Source of the DNA: Limnomonas spitsbergensis
Lineage: Eukaryota; Chlorophyta; Chlorophyceae; Chlamydomonadales
NCBI GenBank assembly: GCA_037349105.1
Contig: JAYJMM010000069.1
Location: 682,001 to 746,000, forward strand
Reading direction: 5' to 3'
DNA: 64,000 nucleotides
Part shown: piece by piece, positions 1-12,000 of the stretch
How the letters are laid out: each line of letters starts with the position of its first letter
Numbering within the stretch: position 1 is the first letter of the stretch
The notes under the pieces: model-generated
Seen by the model: the letters and a program-made list of their open reading frames with translations, nothing else
Told to the model about the DNA's origin: nothing
Databases searched by the model: none
Program-made: the position numbers and the translations under genes

Positions 1-3000
1 GGGGGGAGGTGTGAAGGTCAAGAAGCTAGCCATGCGGGCAAAAACACCACACCTAGCGACCAAACGTCCTGCAAAGAGGGAGGGGAAGAACCGAAGAAGT
101 TATGTGCAGATCCAGGGTGAAGGGTGAAGGGTTGACGGTACTGCAGGGTACATGCTTGAGGGCGCACGTCCCATTTCTGCTCCATTGTTTTCCTTTGCTA
201 GGTATTCTGTTCCTTTTTCAGACTGTTCCCAAATCAAAGCCTGACATAGACTTCCAAATGCCTTTTTGCGGGTGGGCAGCTGAAGTACAGTCGCACTTTT
301 CCAGACGACCAGGCCTGGCAATCAGGAATGCATGGAATAAACGCGGTCCTAGCACTCCCACCAGAGACCAAGCCGTTGTACATGCCAAAGACCTATGTCT
401 TGGCTCTGCCACAAAAACAAACATGCCGCAGCGCTCGCCCCCCACCCCCCGCCCTAGCACTCACCGTTGGTGGGCCGTCGTACTGCTTCCGGGCCACAAT
501 CTCAGGCGCAGCGTAACTGGGTGAGCCTGCACACACATGTCCAGGGTGTAGGGTTTAGGGCTTAGGAGCAAACTAAGGTTATGGTGTAAACTAGGATCTA
601 TGCATTTACTAAGTTTATGGAGTAAACTCAGGTTTCTCTGCATACTAGGGTGCTGGTGAAAACTAGGGTCTACGTGTTGATTAGGGTCTATGTGACTATG
701 TGTAAACCAGGGTTTAGGTCCAAACTAAAGGTCAGGTACAAAGTAGGGTTGAAGTGTAAACTAGGTTTTAGGTGGAATGTAGGGTTCAGATTCAAACATT
801 TTGCCACCCCCCCCCCCTCTACCCCTAACCTCCTCTCCACATAACCTCCTCTCCCCCCTCTACCCCTAACCTCCTCTCCCCCCTCTACCCCTAACCTCCT
901 CTCCCCCCTCAACCCCTAACCTCATCTCCCCCCTCTACCCCTAACCTCCTCTCCCCCCTCTTTACCTAACCTCCTCTCCCCCCTCTACCCCTAACCTCCT
1001 CTCCCCCTAACCTCCTCTCCCCCTAACCTCCTCTCCCCCCTCAACCCCTAACCTCCTCTCCCCCCTCTACCCCTAACCTCCTCTCCCCCTTCTACCCCTA
1101 ACCTCCTCTCCCCCCTCTACCCCTAACCTCCTCTCCCCCCTCTACCCCTAACCTCCTATCCACCCCTAACCTCCTCTCCCCCTAACCTCCTCTCCCCCTA
1201 ACTTCCTCTCCCCCCTCAACCTTTAACATTCTCTCCCCCCTCTCCCCCTAACCTCCTCTCCCCCTAACCTCCTCTCCCCCCTCTACCCCTAACCTCCTCT
1301 CCCCCCTCTACCTTTAACATTCTCTCCCCCCTCTCCCCCCTACCCCTAACCTCCTCTCCCCCCTCTACCCCTAACCTCCTCTCCCCACTCTACCACTAAC
1401 CTCCTCTCCCCCCTCAACCCCTAACCTCCTCTCCACCCCTAACCTCCTCTCCCCCTTTTACCCCTAACCTCCTCTCCCCCTTTTACCCCTAACCTCCTCT
1501 CCCCCCTCTACCTTTAACATTCTCTCCCCCCTCTACCCCTAACCTCCTATCCCCCCTCTACCCCTAACCTCCTCTCCCCCTAACCTCCTCTCCCCCCTCT
1601 CCCCCTAACCTCCTCTCCCCCCTCTACCCTTAACCTCCCCTCCCCCCTCTACCCCTCACCTCCTCTCCCCCCTACCCCTAACCTCCTCTCCCCCCTCTAC
1701 CCCTAACCTCCTCTCCCCACTCTACCACTAACCTCCTCTCCCCCCTCTACCCCCAACCTCCCCTCCCACCTCTACCCCTAATTTCCTCTCCCCCCTCCGC
1801 CAGTCCCGCTCACCACCCCTTCAGCCTCCTGTGCTCCCCCCCCCCCCCCCCCTAATCGCCCTCTCCCACCCATTGCACTGACACTGCAAATCTTCTCTCA
1901 GCTTCATCCCCATCATTAAGAATGCCGACAACCCAAAGTAAGTGGGTTCAGGGCACATGATTCACAGTCAAGGGTTTAGGGTTAAGGATTCACGTTTGAA
2001 GGGTTCGGGGTTTAGGGTTAAGGATTCACAATAGAAGGGTTTAGGGTTTAAGGTTAAGAATGCACATTTGAAGGGTGCATGGTCAAAGGCCTCACCGCAG
2101 TGCACCCGGAGCTTCTTGCCGGGCAGGTAGAATGCTGACAAGCCAAAGTCAATCAGCTTCATCGAGTTGTCCGTATCCAGGAGGATATTCTCCAGCTTGA
2201 TGTCCCTGAGCATGGGGATAAGGAAGGAGCAGCCTTCAAAACCAGCTTGGGGACTTCAGGGTTCAGGTTTCAGACGGGCATCATCCGCTTGTTTGTGACC
2301 AGCAGGACATTCACCAGCTTGATGCCTCCGATAATCCAGGGGGGGGGGAAACAGCCCTGCCTTACGCAGGCCGAACTAAGCCGCACACAGCGCTAGGGCT
2401 GTGCTGTGCGTGTGTGGCTTAGTGGGTTAAGGGCTGCAGGACCCGCCCTCAATCCTCAACTCTACCCGACAGAGCATTATCCAACTCCACATTCCTGTAA
2501 CAGGCAACATAGACACAAGTGCGCCTCATGCAGCAGCCCCATTCTCTGATCTGATTACAGGACCGACCTTAACAGAAGGCTAAACTTCACATAGACGCGC
2601 CTCAGGCAACTGCCCGACCCTCTTACCTGGGTTAATGAACCACCCTACAAGAAGGCCACACACTGGTCAGACACATCTCGGGCAGCCATTGATTTCATTT
2701 TTTTAGATTTTACGCTGACTGCATGATTAAGCACAATTGCTTACAAAATCATTGCATTAGCTTTGCCAGAAATCTGTATCTTTAGCTTCCGAGCTGCCCC
2801 CCCTCCCCCTCTGATGCACCACCCCGCCCTCCACCCACCTGTGGACCACCTCCCTGGAGTGGCAGTACTGCAGCCCTGCAACAATCTGCTGCAGTACAAG
2901 GGCCGCGTCCGTCTCCGCCAGGCGCTTGCGCCCTCGTACCTGAGGACCAAAATCAGGGTATGGCCAAAAATGTTAGCAGGGTTCAGCGTCAACCAGGGCT

Positions 3001-6000
3001 CAGCCGAAACCAGGGTTCCGCAGCCCTTGAAGGCCCAGCCCCGGGGTTGCAACAATTTGCGTCTGATGTCTATAGGGGCATGGTGCAGGAACGTCAGCTG
3101 CTGCAGCCATTGGCTGGAGGCAGGGAAAGGTTCGGTTCCCGTCTGCCCAGTAACGGTGCCCCACTGCCTTCTTAAGACCGGCCCAGTGGCGCTGCCCAAA
3201 TGCCTTCATAAGCTGGTTGGGTGAACGCAGATACTGTGAGGGGCTGTCTCCATCTACACCCTGTGGACACACTTATCAGAGGTGCATATTTGCATAACCC
3301 GGAAGACTAACACTGCCTCTCACCCTCTTGATCCTGTGGATCCGACCTGCTGGACACACGGGATGCTCCTTCAATCCACGCCTTGAATACTGCCTTGATC
3401 TGATCTGCTTATACCGAGAACTGCCCTCCCATGCCCTTGCTCTCTAATCCTGCCGCCGGCCCTCCTCTGTTGATTCGACCTCCTCAAAACACGGGGTACC
3501 CCACTGCCCCTGACATCCACGACTCATGTATTGCATTACCGTACTCAGGTGCGCAGTACCAAAAACTGCATATCCATGAAGGGGCCTGTAACCTAGGGGG
3601 GGGCGGACCAGTCCCCCGGCCTCTAATGGGGTTTAAGTAGGACTGAAACCTGCCCTCCCGTGCCCTTGCTGCCCCGGCCTTAAATGGGAAAGGGACCGGA
3701 ACCTGCCCTCCCGTGCCCTTGCTGTCCTCCACCCACATAATCCAGCAAGGAGCCGTTCTGAGAGTGCTCCATTACGAGGTAGAGGAAGTCTGTTGCCTCC
3801 ACAACCTGCCGCATTCAACACAACCACGTTTCGAAAATCAAATTTGAATGCAGTGAAGGGACAGCAGGTAGTAGGTCAAGGAAGTCCGCTGCCTCCACAG
3901 CTGCTGCTTTCAACACAACCATGTTTCGAAAATCAAAATTTTGAATGCCAGTACAGTGAAGGGAAAGCAGGTAACAGATTAAGTGAGTCCGCAATGTCCC
4001 CAACCTGCGGCATTCAATGCAATGGAAATTCGGGAATTCAAATTTCGAATATAGGCAAGGACAGCAAGCAGCAGATAAAGGAAGTAACTTGCATCCACAA
4101 CCTGCTAACTACAACGCAATCAAAATTTCGAAATTCAAGTTTTGAAAACAGTCAAAGTTCAGCAGGCACAAGATTAAGGGAAGTCTGTGCAGCCACCACA
4201 ATTTGTAGAATTCAATGCAACAAAATAACAATAATAATAATATGGTGGGGGGAAGGCAGGGAGCAGAAAAAGGAGATTATGTTGCTACCAAACCTAGGTT
4301 AAAGTGCAAAACACAGCCAAGAAAATCCAAAATCTAAAATTCGAATCTGGCACACCATTGCGAAGCAGTGAACAGCTGGCAGAGGCCAGTTCCACAAACC
4401 AGGCCAGACACACAGTCGGCTGGATGAGACTATGAGAGACAGCAAGTCGTGAGGGAGAAAGCGGAGAAAGGCAAGGGATTCAGGATTCCATCCACTGACA
4501 CCAGGTTCCCTGCAACGACAAACAACTGGATGACTACTAGGGTCAGGTTGCAGGGTTGAACCTAACCCTGACCCCAAATAGTGAAAATAAAATCGCCGCT
4601 ATTGCTCTTTGTCGAGATCTCCCTCCCTGTGGGAGTCCCCCACCTCAAACAGCTTGATGACACACGGGTGGGTGAGGTGTCGCATCACGCGGATCTCGCG
4701 CTGCATACGCTTGGCCTCATTGGCATCCGCCAGCAGGGTCTTGTCAACGATCTTGATCGCCACTTTGCGACGACTCATGTGATGGACCCCTAATCGGACC
4801 TGCAGGTTAAGGGTTTAAGGTTTAGACTCATGTGATGGACCCCTAATCGGACCTGCAGGCTTGTGTGATGGGTGCGGATGTGTTTGCGGATGCAGGATTG
4901 CGCGATGGGAGTTAAAATGCATGCGGGTGCGGGTTTGAGAGATGAGAGCGGGAGCGCGGGTTCAAGATATGAGACTTGATGTGCGTGTGTGTGCGGGCTT
5001 GAGATATGAGAATTGATGTGCGTGCTGGTGCGGGTTTTAGAGGTGGGAGCGGGTTCGCGGGTTTGAGAGAAGGGTCAAATCCACAATCTTCACGGCCTCC
5101 CTCCGACGGCTGGAGTGGTCGAAGTTCGATTGGACCTGTAGCTGAATGAGTGGGTGCGGGTGCAAGTAGGGTTATGCTCTGATGGACTGTAAAAAGTTCA
5201 CAAAACTTCACAGGGTTCGGGTTTGAGGGATGGGAGCCCTTGCGGTTGATGGGTGTCATGGCAGAGAGGCGGCATCAGGCAGCAGGGAAGAACAAACCAA
5301 TAGGGGCACACGTTCAACTCAAATTTTCATTCCGAATTTCACATTTCAAATCATATGATTCAAAATTCCCAGATCATCATCGATGCTCACCTTGCAGAAG
5401 CCCCCTTCCCCGATGACTTTGCCCACTGAGTAGCCTGGGAGTGCGGAAGTGTGAAGCTCATCCAGCTCCGAACCCAAAAGCATTCGCGCCTGTGAGGGTT
5501 AAGGGCTCAAGGTCATCCGGATACAAACCCAGCAGCAGACGCGTCTGTGGGGTCAAAAACCAAGCTCGTGCAGCTCCGAACCCAGAAGCATCCACGCCTG
5601 TGACAGATCACCCGGTTCCAGGTCACCCGTCAAAGAATCCAGCAGCACTGGCATCTGCAAGGATTTAGGGTCAGGGTCATCCAAGCCCAGCCACATCCGC
5701 GCCTGTCAGGGTTTAAGGTTGAAGGGTTCGGTCCCTCTCAAAAGCCTCACCTATCAAGCCTTGAATCTAATTTCAGATCCCCTGTCCGGCAAGCCTCACC
5801 CCCACCAAAGGACCAGATTCAGACACCGTTGCGGATTTAGGGGTCAGGATTTAAGGTTCCCTTTGCCCTCATTTTATCCTATGCCCTCACCCGTAGCCCT
5901 GCCACATAGAACCCTAACCTGAAACCCTAACCTTCAACCGCCCCCTCACCTCCATCTTCCCTAGCGAAGCCGACGGAGAGGTTGCGCCCAGCCCGCCGCG

Positions 6001-9000
6001 CCCGACTGACGCCGCCCGCTCGGGGCCGCTACCGGAGGCCGCCGGCGCCTGCTGCGTCCTCGGTCGCTGCTGCATCTGCATCTGCTGCTGCTGCTGGGGG
6101 ACTGGCCGCATCCGGCTGCCCTCCGCATCATGCCTGTGATTGGCAGACGTTTTCCGGATGTGTGCGGCGACCGCTGCGGAGACTGAGGGCTCTCCGTCTG
6201 CGCCCGGCGACCCCGGCCCCACTGCTGCGCCAGGCCGCCCGGAGAACCGGCTACTTATGCTACCGCCAGCCGCGCCACCGGAGCCTTCCGCAGACTCACC
6301 CGACTGCACGAAAAAAAAGAGGGGGGGGTTAAGCCAGCTTGGCAATACCAAAGTATCACCTGGATAAGAAAGATTTTAGATCATTGGGAGTATCGGTAGT
6401 CAATCCTAGGGACAAACTAGCTAAACAAACCCTGCAGCTTTTCGTAGTTTTTGCCGTTTGTGTGTACCTTCTCTGTTTCCTCTTTCTGGGTTTTCATGAC
6501 CTCCTGCCTTGTACGTGTGTTTGTTTTCTTTTCCCCCCATTGTTAAGGGCTAGGATCTGGACGGGCTGGGGATTCTTCAGACTTCCTTTCCTTTTGGGCC
6601 GGTCTTTTCCTTCGCTGTTTTTCGTTTAGGGTTTAGGGTCAAGTAATAAAAGGCAACACAGCACGGGCAATACTCTGTGTACAAAAGAAGGGAAGAGAAT
6701 ACCGTAACGGGTAGAAGCAGTGCAGTAAAGGCCCTCAAGTGAGTTCTGCGCACCCGTGATTGTTTAGTCAGGACTGATTACGACTTAAACATGGTATTGA
6801 ACAATTGTTGGTTCTCGAGTCCAGCGCAGTCTTTGAGCAAGAATAGCATCCCGAAAACAAGTTGATATGATGAGAATCACGAATTTCCCGCAGATTCAGG
6901 AATTTGCCCCCCCGGGGATGTCAGTACCTGGCAATTACCGTAATGGCCGAAATCACGCCAAAATCACCAAAACAATTCAGAGCCGAGCTATGAATGGCCA
7001 AAACTATAAATGGCCAAAACAACTAAAATGATCACAGGCGGTGTGGCTCACCTGTGACGGGCGCCCAATAGGCGATCCAGGCGCAAAGATCTTGAGAACC
7101 CGCGAGGAGCCTGAGGAGGGGCTTGCCGGCTGCACGCCCCCGGGGCTGGGGGGGGACTGAGGCTGAGACTGAGTGCTGGCAGCAGCCGCAGCTGCGGCGG
7201 CTGCTGCAGCGGCCGCAGTTGCCCTCAGCTCTTGCTCCTGCTCCTCTAAGCGCCTCCGGGCCGCAGCAGCCTGCAGGCGGTGAGGTCAGTGATGTGTCAA
7301 TAACGGTCCTTACAGTGATTGAATTTTTACGGCGTTTTTGTCGCCTTAATTGCAAGGCGAATTCAGTTACTTTTACCAGCAAGGGACCGTTATGACTTAT
7401 GACACATTTTCTGGATTTCGGGGCAATTGCACTGGACTGGGTGAGATGCTTTTTGAAGGGGTGCTGAAGGTGCGGTGTTGAATCGAATTTCATGTCCCTT
7501 GAAGCAGCCACTGTTTCTGTTCCTTTCCAGCAGGCATCAAGCTAAACCCTAAATGAGGAATCAATCAATGATACAATATAAGTGCTGGTGAATAAATGAA
7601 TTCAGAGCACAGGTGATAAAAAGCAAAGGGATATACAAATGACACCGGTGTAGCCTGTTACTATGAGATCTGTCGAGTCTCTGGAGACTTATAGATTCAG
7701 CTATTCAGGAGGCCCCCCGTTCAGCCGCAGGACAAAGAAGACTACCAAGCTTCATTTACACCCCTATTCGAAGCGCTAAAAGGCACACAAATAAGCATTT
7801 GGGCCGGCAGCTGTCCCCTACATCTCCCTGCATCATAACCTCTCCTCACACCCGCAGCCCTGGACAGAAGCGTGCAAGTACCACAGCATAGTGATATAGA
7901 CTGGCCCGACGCTGCATCCGCAAAAGGTTGAATGTGTAGGGTTAAGGGTTCAGCCATTATGTACCACCAAGGCAAACCCTGAAGCGAAGTGTACACGCAC
8001 CACAGCATAGTGATCCACGCTATCCTGTCGCTGCAGCCGCGAAGGGTTTAGGGTTTAGGGTTTAGGGTTCAGCCACATTGTATCACCAAGGTAAAACCTA
8101 TAGCGATGCGTGCACACCGCTGCTGTAGCCGCGAAGGGTTTAGGTTAAGAGATAAGCCGTATTGTACTAGCGAGATAAAACCCAAATCAAAACATGCACG
8201 CACCACAGCATAGTGATCCAGGCTGGCCCGTCGCTGCAGCCGCGACGCGACCGCTGCCGCCAGGGTCGTCGGCCTGGCGCCCCCAGGGGCATCCGCTGCC
8301 GATCGCGGCTCGTCCGGCGCCTGAAGAAAATCACAGTGGGGCTGGCATGGTGATGGGCGAGAGATTGAGAGGCAGGGGAGGTCCTTTAAGAAGATACATA
8401 GCTGCTGCCGGGGTGCCGCCATCATCCCAGGGCTTCATGAGCCTAAATGAGTCTCCCTAACGCAATAATATACTATGGTGTGGCAAAGAATCCGTAAGAA
8501 GCACATGCAACGATCTGCCTTATTTACCAATGGATGACATCATCCCAAAGGTGGCTGCCAGATGAACGGGCTGCACCGTTGCAAGGGTTTAGGGTTGTAG
8601 AAGAAACCTAAACCCTAAAATTAAGCCCTTACACGAACGGGATGCACCGCTGCAAGATGATGCAGTGTCGCTGCCAGTGCCGCCGTCAAGCCAAGGGTGG
8701 CTCTTAGATGAGCGAGCTGCACCGCTGCTTAGGCTGCCGTCAACCTGTAGGAGGCTAGCAGGTTTCCCCCATCCCTGATGCCCAGGCTTCACCTCTCCTT
8801 CCCCATCCCCTCCACCCTTCCTGGCCCTGCACCCTTTCTTGCTCTTTCCTACCCATGCCGGTTGTTTCTCTATTGTTGCATTTGACGCAGGGGCTGCCGT
8901 TCGCTAGGAGCAGTCATCTCGGAGGGGGCCATCAGGCTAACCCCCTTCCTGCCCCTCCCCCCCTTCTCCGCCTGCTCCTTCCCTGGTGCTGCATTTGATG

Positions 9001-12000
9001 CAAGGGCAGCATGGCTGCCCCGGCAACAGTCATCCCGGAGGGGGCCATCAGCTTAATCCCCTTCCTGCCCCACATCCTGCCCCTCTGCCTGCCCCCCCCC
9101 CTTCTGTGCCTGCTCCTGACCTGGTGCTGCATTTGATGCAAGGGCTGCACCGCTCCCTGGGCAGCAGTCATCCCGGAGGGGGCCGCTGCTGCTGCCGCAC
9201 TTGAGCTGGTGAAGACCCTCTGCACACCAGGAAATCACCACTAGTTAGACTTAAGGGTGTAGGGTTTAGCAAAGCCGGATAGGGTACACAGGTGCCGGAT
9301 ATGGACAGGGTTTAGCAGATCCGGACATTTAGGGTATAGGTTCGAGCAAGGCCAGATGATAAGGGTTTACCAGCGCCAGGTGTCACGGGTTTGAGATCAG
9401 CAGTGCCAGAGTTTTAGGGTCTAGCACAGCTGTATGCTTAGGGGTCACGGCTTGGTAATGCCAGGTGTTGAGGGTTTAGGACCCAGGGCTAACCTGGCCT
9501 ACTGGCCTCAACCTCCGGAGATAGGGGACCTGATCATCTACCTGATGCCTCCAGATTACATAAGCATGCATGCAAAAATGAATGCATTGAATGAAGCATG
9601 CCTGCTTGAGGCGAGCCCCCCCCCTACCTCTGGGATGAGAATCTTGACAATTCTGGCTGCGTCCCGATCATCATCACACACAACCTTATTGAACCCCTAT
9701 TACACATTCATGTGAATTGCATACAACGATCTGCCTTCTTTACCGCTGGAGGCAGGCCCCCCTTACCTCAGGTGATGAGGGGCCGGGGGAACCTGGCTGC
9801 GTCCTGATTGTCATCATACGCAGTCGGGTCAATGTAAGCGGCTCTATGGCGGGGCGGGCCATGGCCGTCGGATGCCCATTTGCGGCGTCCGTCGATTCCT
9901 GTGGGGTTGAGGAATGGTGGCAGACAGACTCGGCTGAGGGGAGATCCCTCACACAAAAACACCCTAACCAAAGCGAGTGTAGAATGAGAAGCAGTACCCT
10001 GTCAGGTACTACAATCAATAACAGGTACTTATAAGGACTAGAGGTTGCACGGCAGCCTCCTCTGTGCTATATCAGAGAGGACCCATGGGGTTTTATGGAG
10101 TCAGGCACTCGTTGGCTGGGCAGCCTATTCTGTGCTGCGGCCCAGCCAACGAGTGCCTGACTCCATAAACCCATGGGAACTCTCTGCTATATTCCTTGAA
10201 AGAGGGGGCGGGAGTCCATCCACCGGTCTGACAAGATTGAGATCCCTGAGATACCCAGCCCCTACACCCTACCTCCCTCATGCCTCACCAGGTACTCCCC
10301 GCCCCCGTCATTTAACGCCTCGGCTGCATCAGCTGCACTGTGGTCCACCGGGTAGGCCGATGAGCTGCCTCCAAACTGATTAGATGTTCGCATCCCGGTC
10401 AGCGTGCCATACTGGTCAGCCAAGCGAGCCTGTAATGTGTAAAGGTGAAGGGTTGAGGGATAATCATATTAAGGGTAAGAGGGGCCGCGCCTCCAGGATG
10501 GGAGGACGTATTCATATCAGTCCACGCACCCTCCTGGATCACGAGGCGAACCTGCAGTGTGGCAAGCTCTAGAGCCCAAGTACCAATATAAGGAGGGGGG
10601 CTCCAGAGGGATGGAGGAGGGTGCCCTCATCCCAGTCAGGGATGGTCGGCAAGGCGGTAACTGGTCGGCAAGGCGAGCCTACAACACGTTAATATAAGGT
10701 TCAAAGGATGATGGTTTAGAGGGAGGCGGGTTCTGAAACCACACACATCATCAAAGTGAACAGAGATCCTCCCCAGCCTCAGCCACCTGCATTTTGTGAA
10801 ATGCCTGTTAGGAATCCGTTGACTGTTTGCTGGGCAGCCACCACTGGGCCTATGGGGAAAAACTCCTCCATCTAAAAGCGGGTAGCCCAGGCAGCAGGCA
10901 CAGAGCCCTATCTGCGGTCGGCAGTAGTGCAGCTGAATTGTAGTTGAGGCACCCCAGAATATAATATGTAGAGCACGTCTGTGCCATGTAGGACGCACCT
11001 GGCTTCCGTTCCCGTTCACAAATGCTGCAGAGGGGGACGGCGGTGCATCCGCCCCTCCACCTGCCAGCATCAGCTGGTCCAAGATGCCGCCGCCAGCGGG
11101 GGCCGTCCGTCCGAATCGGTTGCTGCGGAAAGGCAAAGCGGTGTCAGTGGTATGGATGGTATGAACAGTGTAATAGGGGTGAGACTGGAATGGCTTCCAT
11201 GAGCCGTACGCATGGTACGAGTGGCGTTCATGGTATGGGTGGGTTTGGCAACAGGGAGACACAAGCCCCATGTCAGGGTTTAGCCAGCGGATGTGGGTCA
11301 CAAAAGGGCAGGCCCATCTGACCCTTATTCTTATCCCTAGGTCCAGCCTGCTGTCCCCAGTCGAGCCGCCAGCGGATCCAAGGCGCTATGCCGCCCCCCT
11401 CCCAAGACCTGCCGACATGTTCACATGCCCCTCTCCATAGCCTCACCTACCAGTACCTCAGGTCAAGCCCAGGTATGGGTTTGGGGGTTAGGGTTCAGTG
11501 CTTATTGTGTCTAAATCCACCTCCCAGACTAACTGCCCCCCTCCCCATCCTGACTTGACTGCAGTGGCAGGTAACTCATTGAGATCCCCGGTGAAGGGTT
11601 GAAGATGCATACCCAGCCCAGATATAATGTCCCCTCCCCAGCCTCACTTGACACCATTCACAGGGGAGATCGGGGCCGAGCCTCTATAGCCTGAGGCAGA
11701 TCCAGGGGAGTACGTGGCTCCGAGGAGGGCACTTGAGCGGCGGTTGTGTGGGTTGGAAGCTGCAGCAGCAGCTGAGAGGGGCAAGGAGGGGCAAGGGGTA
11801 TCAGAGGGATTGTGGGAGTGTAGGTGGATGGCTGCAGCGGCAGCTGAAAGGAGAAAGCAGGGGAGGTGGGTAGCGGGTATCAGAGGGATTGAGGGAGTGG
11901 GGGTGGATGGCTGCAGCGGCGGCTGTGATGCTAAGGAGGGGCGAGGAGAGTAGGTGGGTATTGGATATCAGATGGGTTGGGGGAGTGTAGGTTGGATCTT

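Noticed and set aside
1890..1935. Plus-strand exon-like FIPIIKNADNPK between AG and GTAAGT
   Set aside because: Lies inside a minus-strand kinase intron with no second plus-strand exon nearby.
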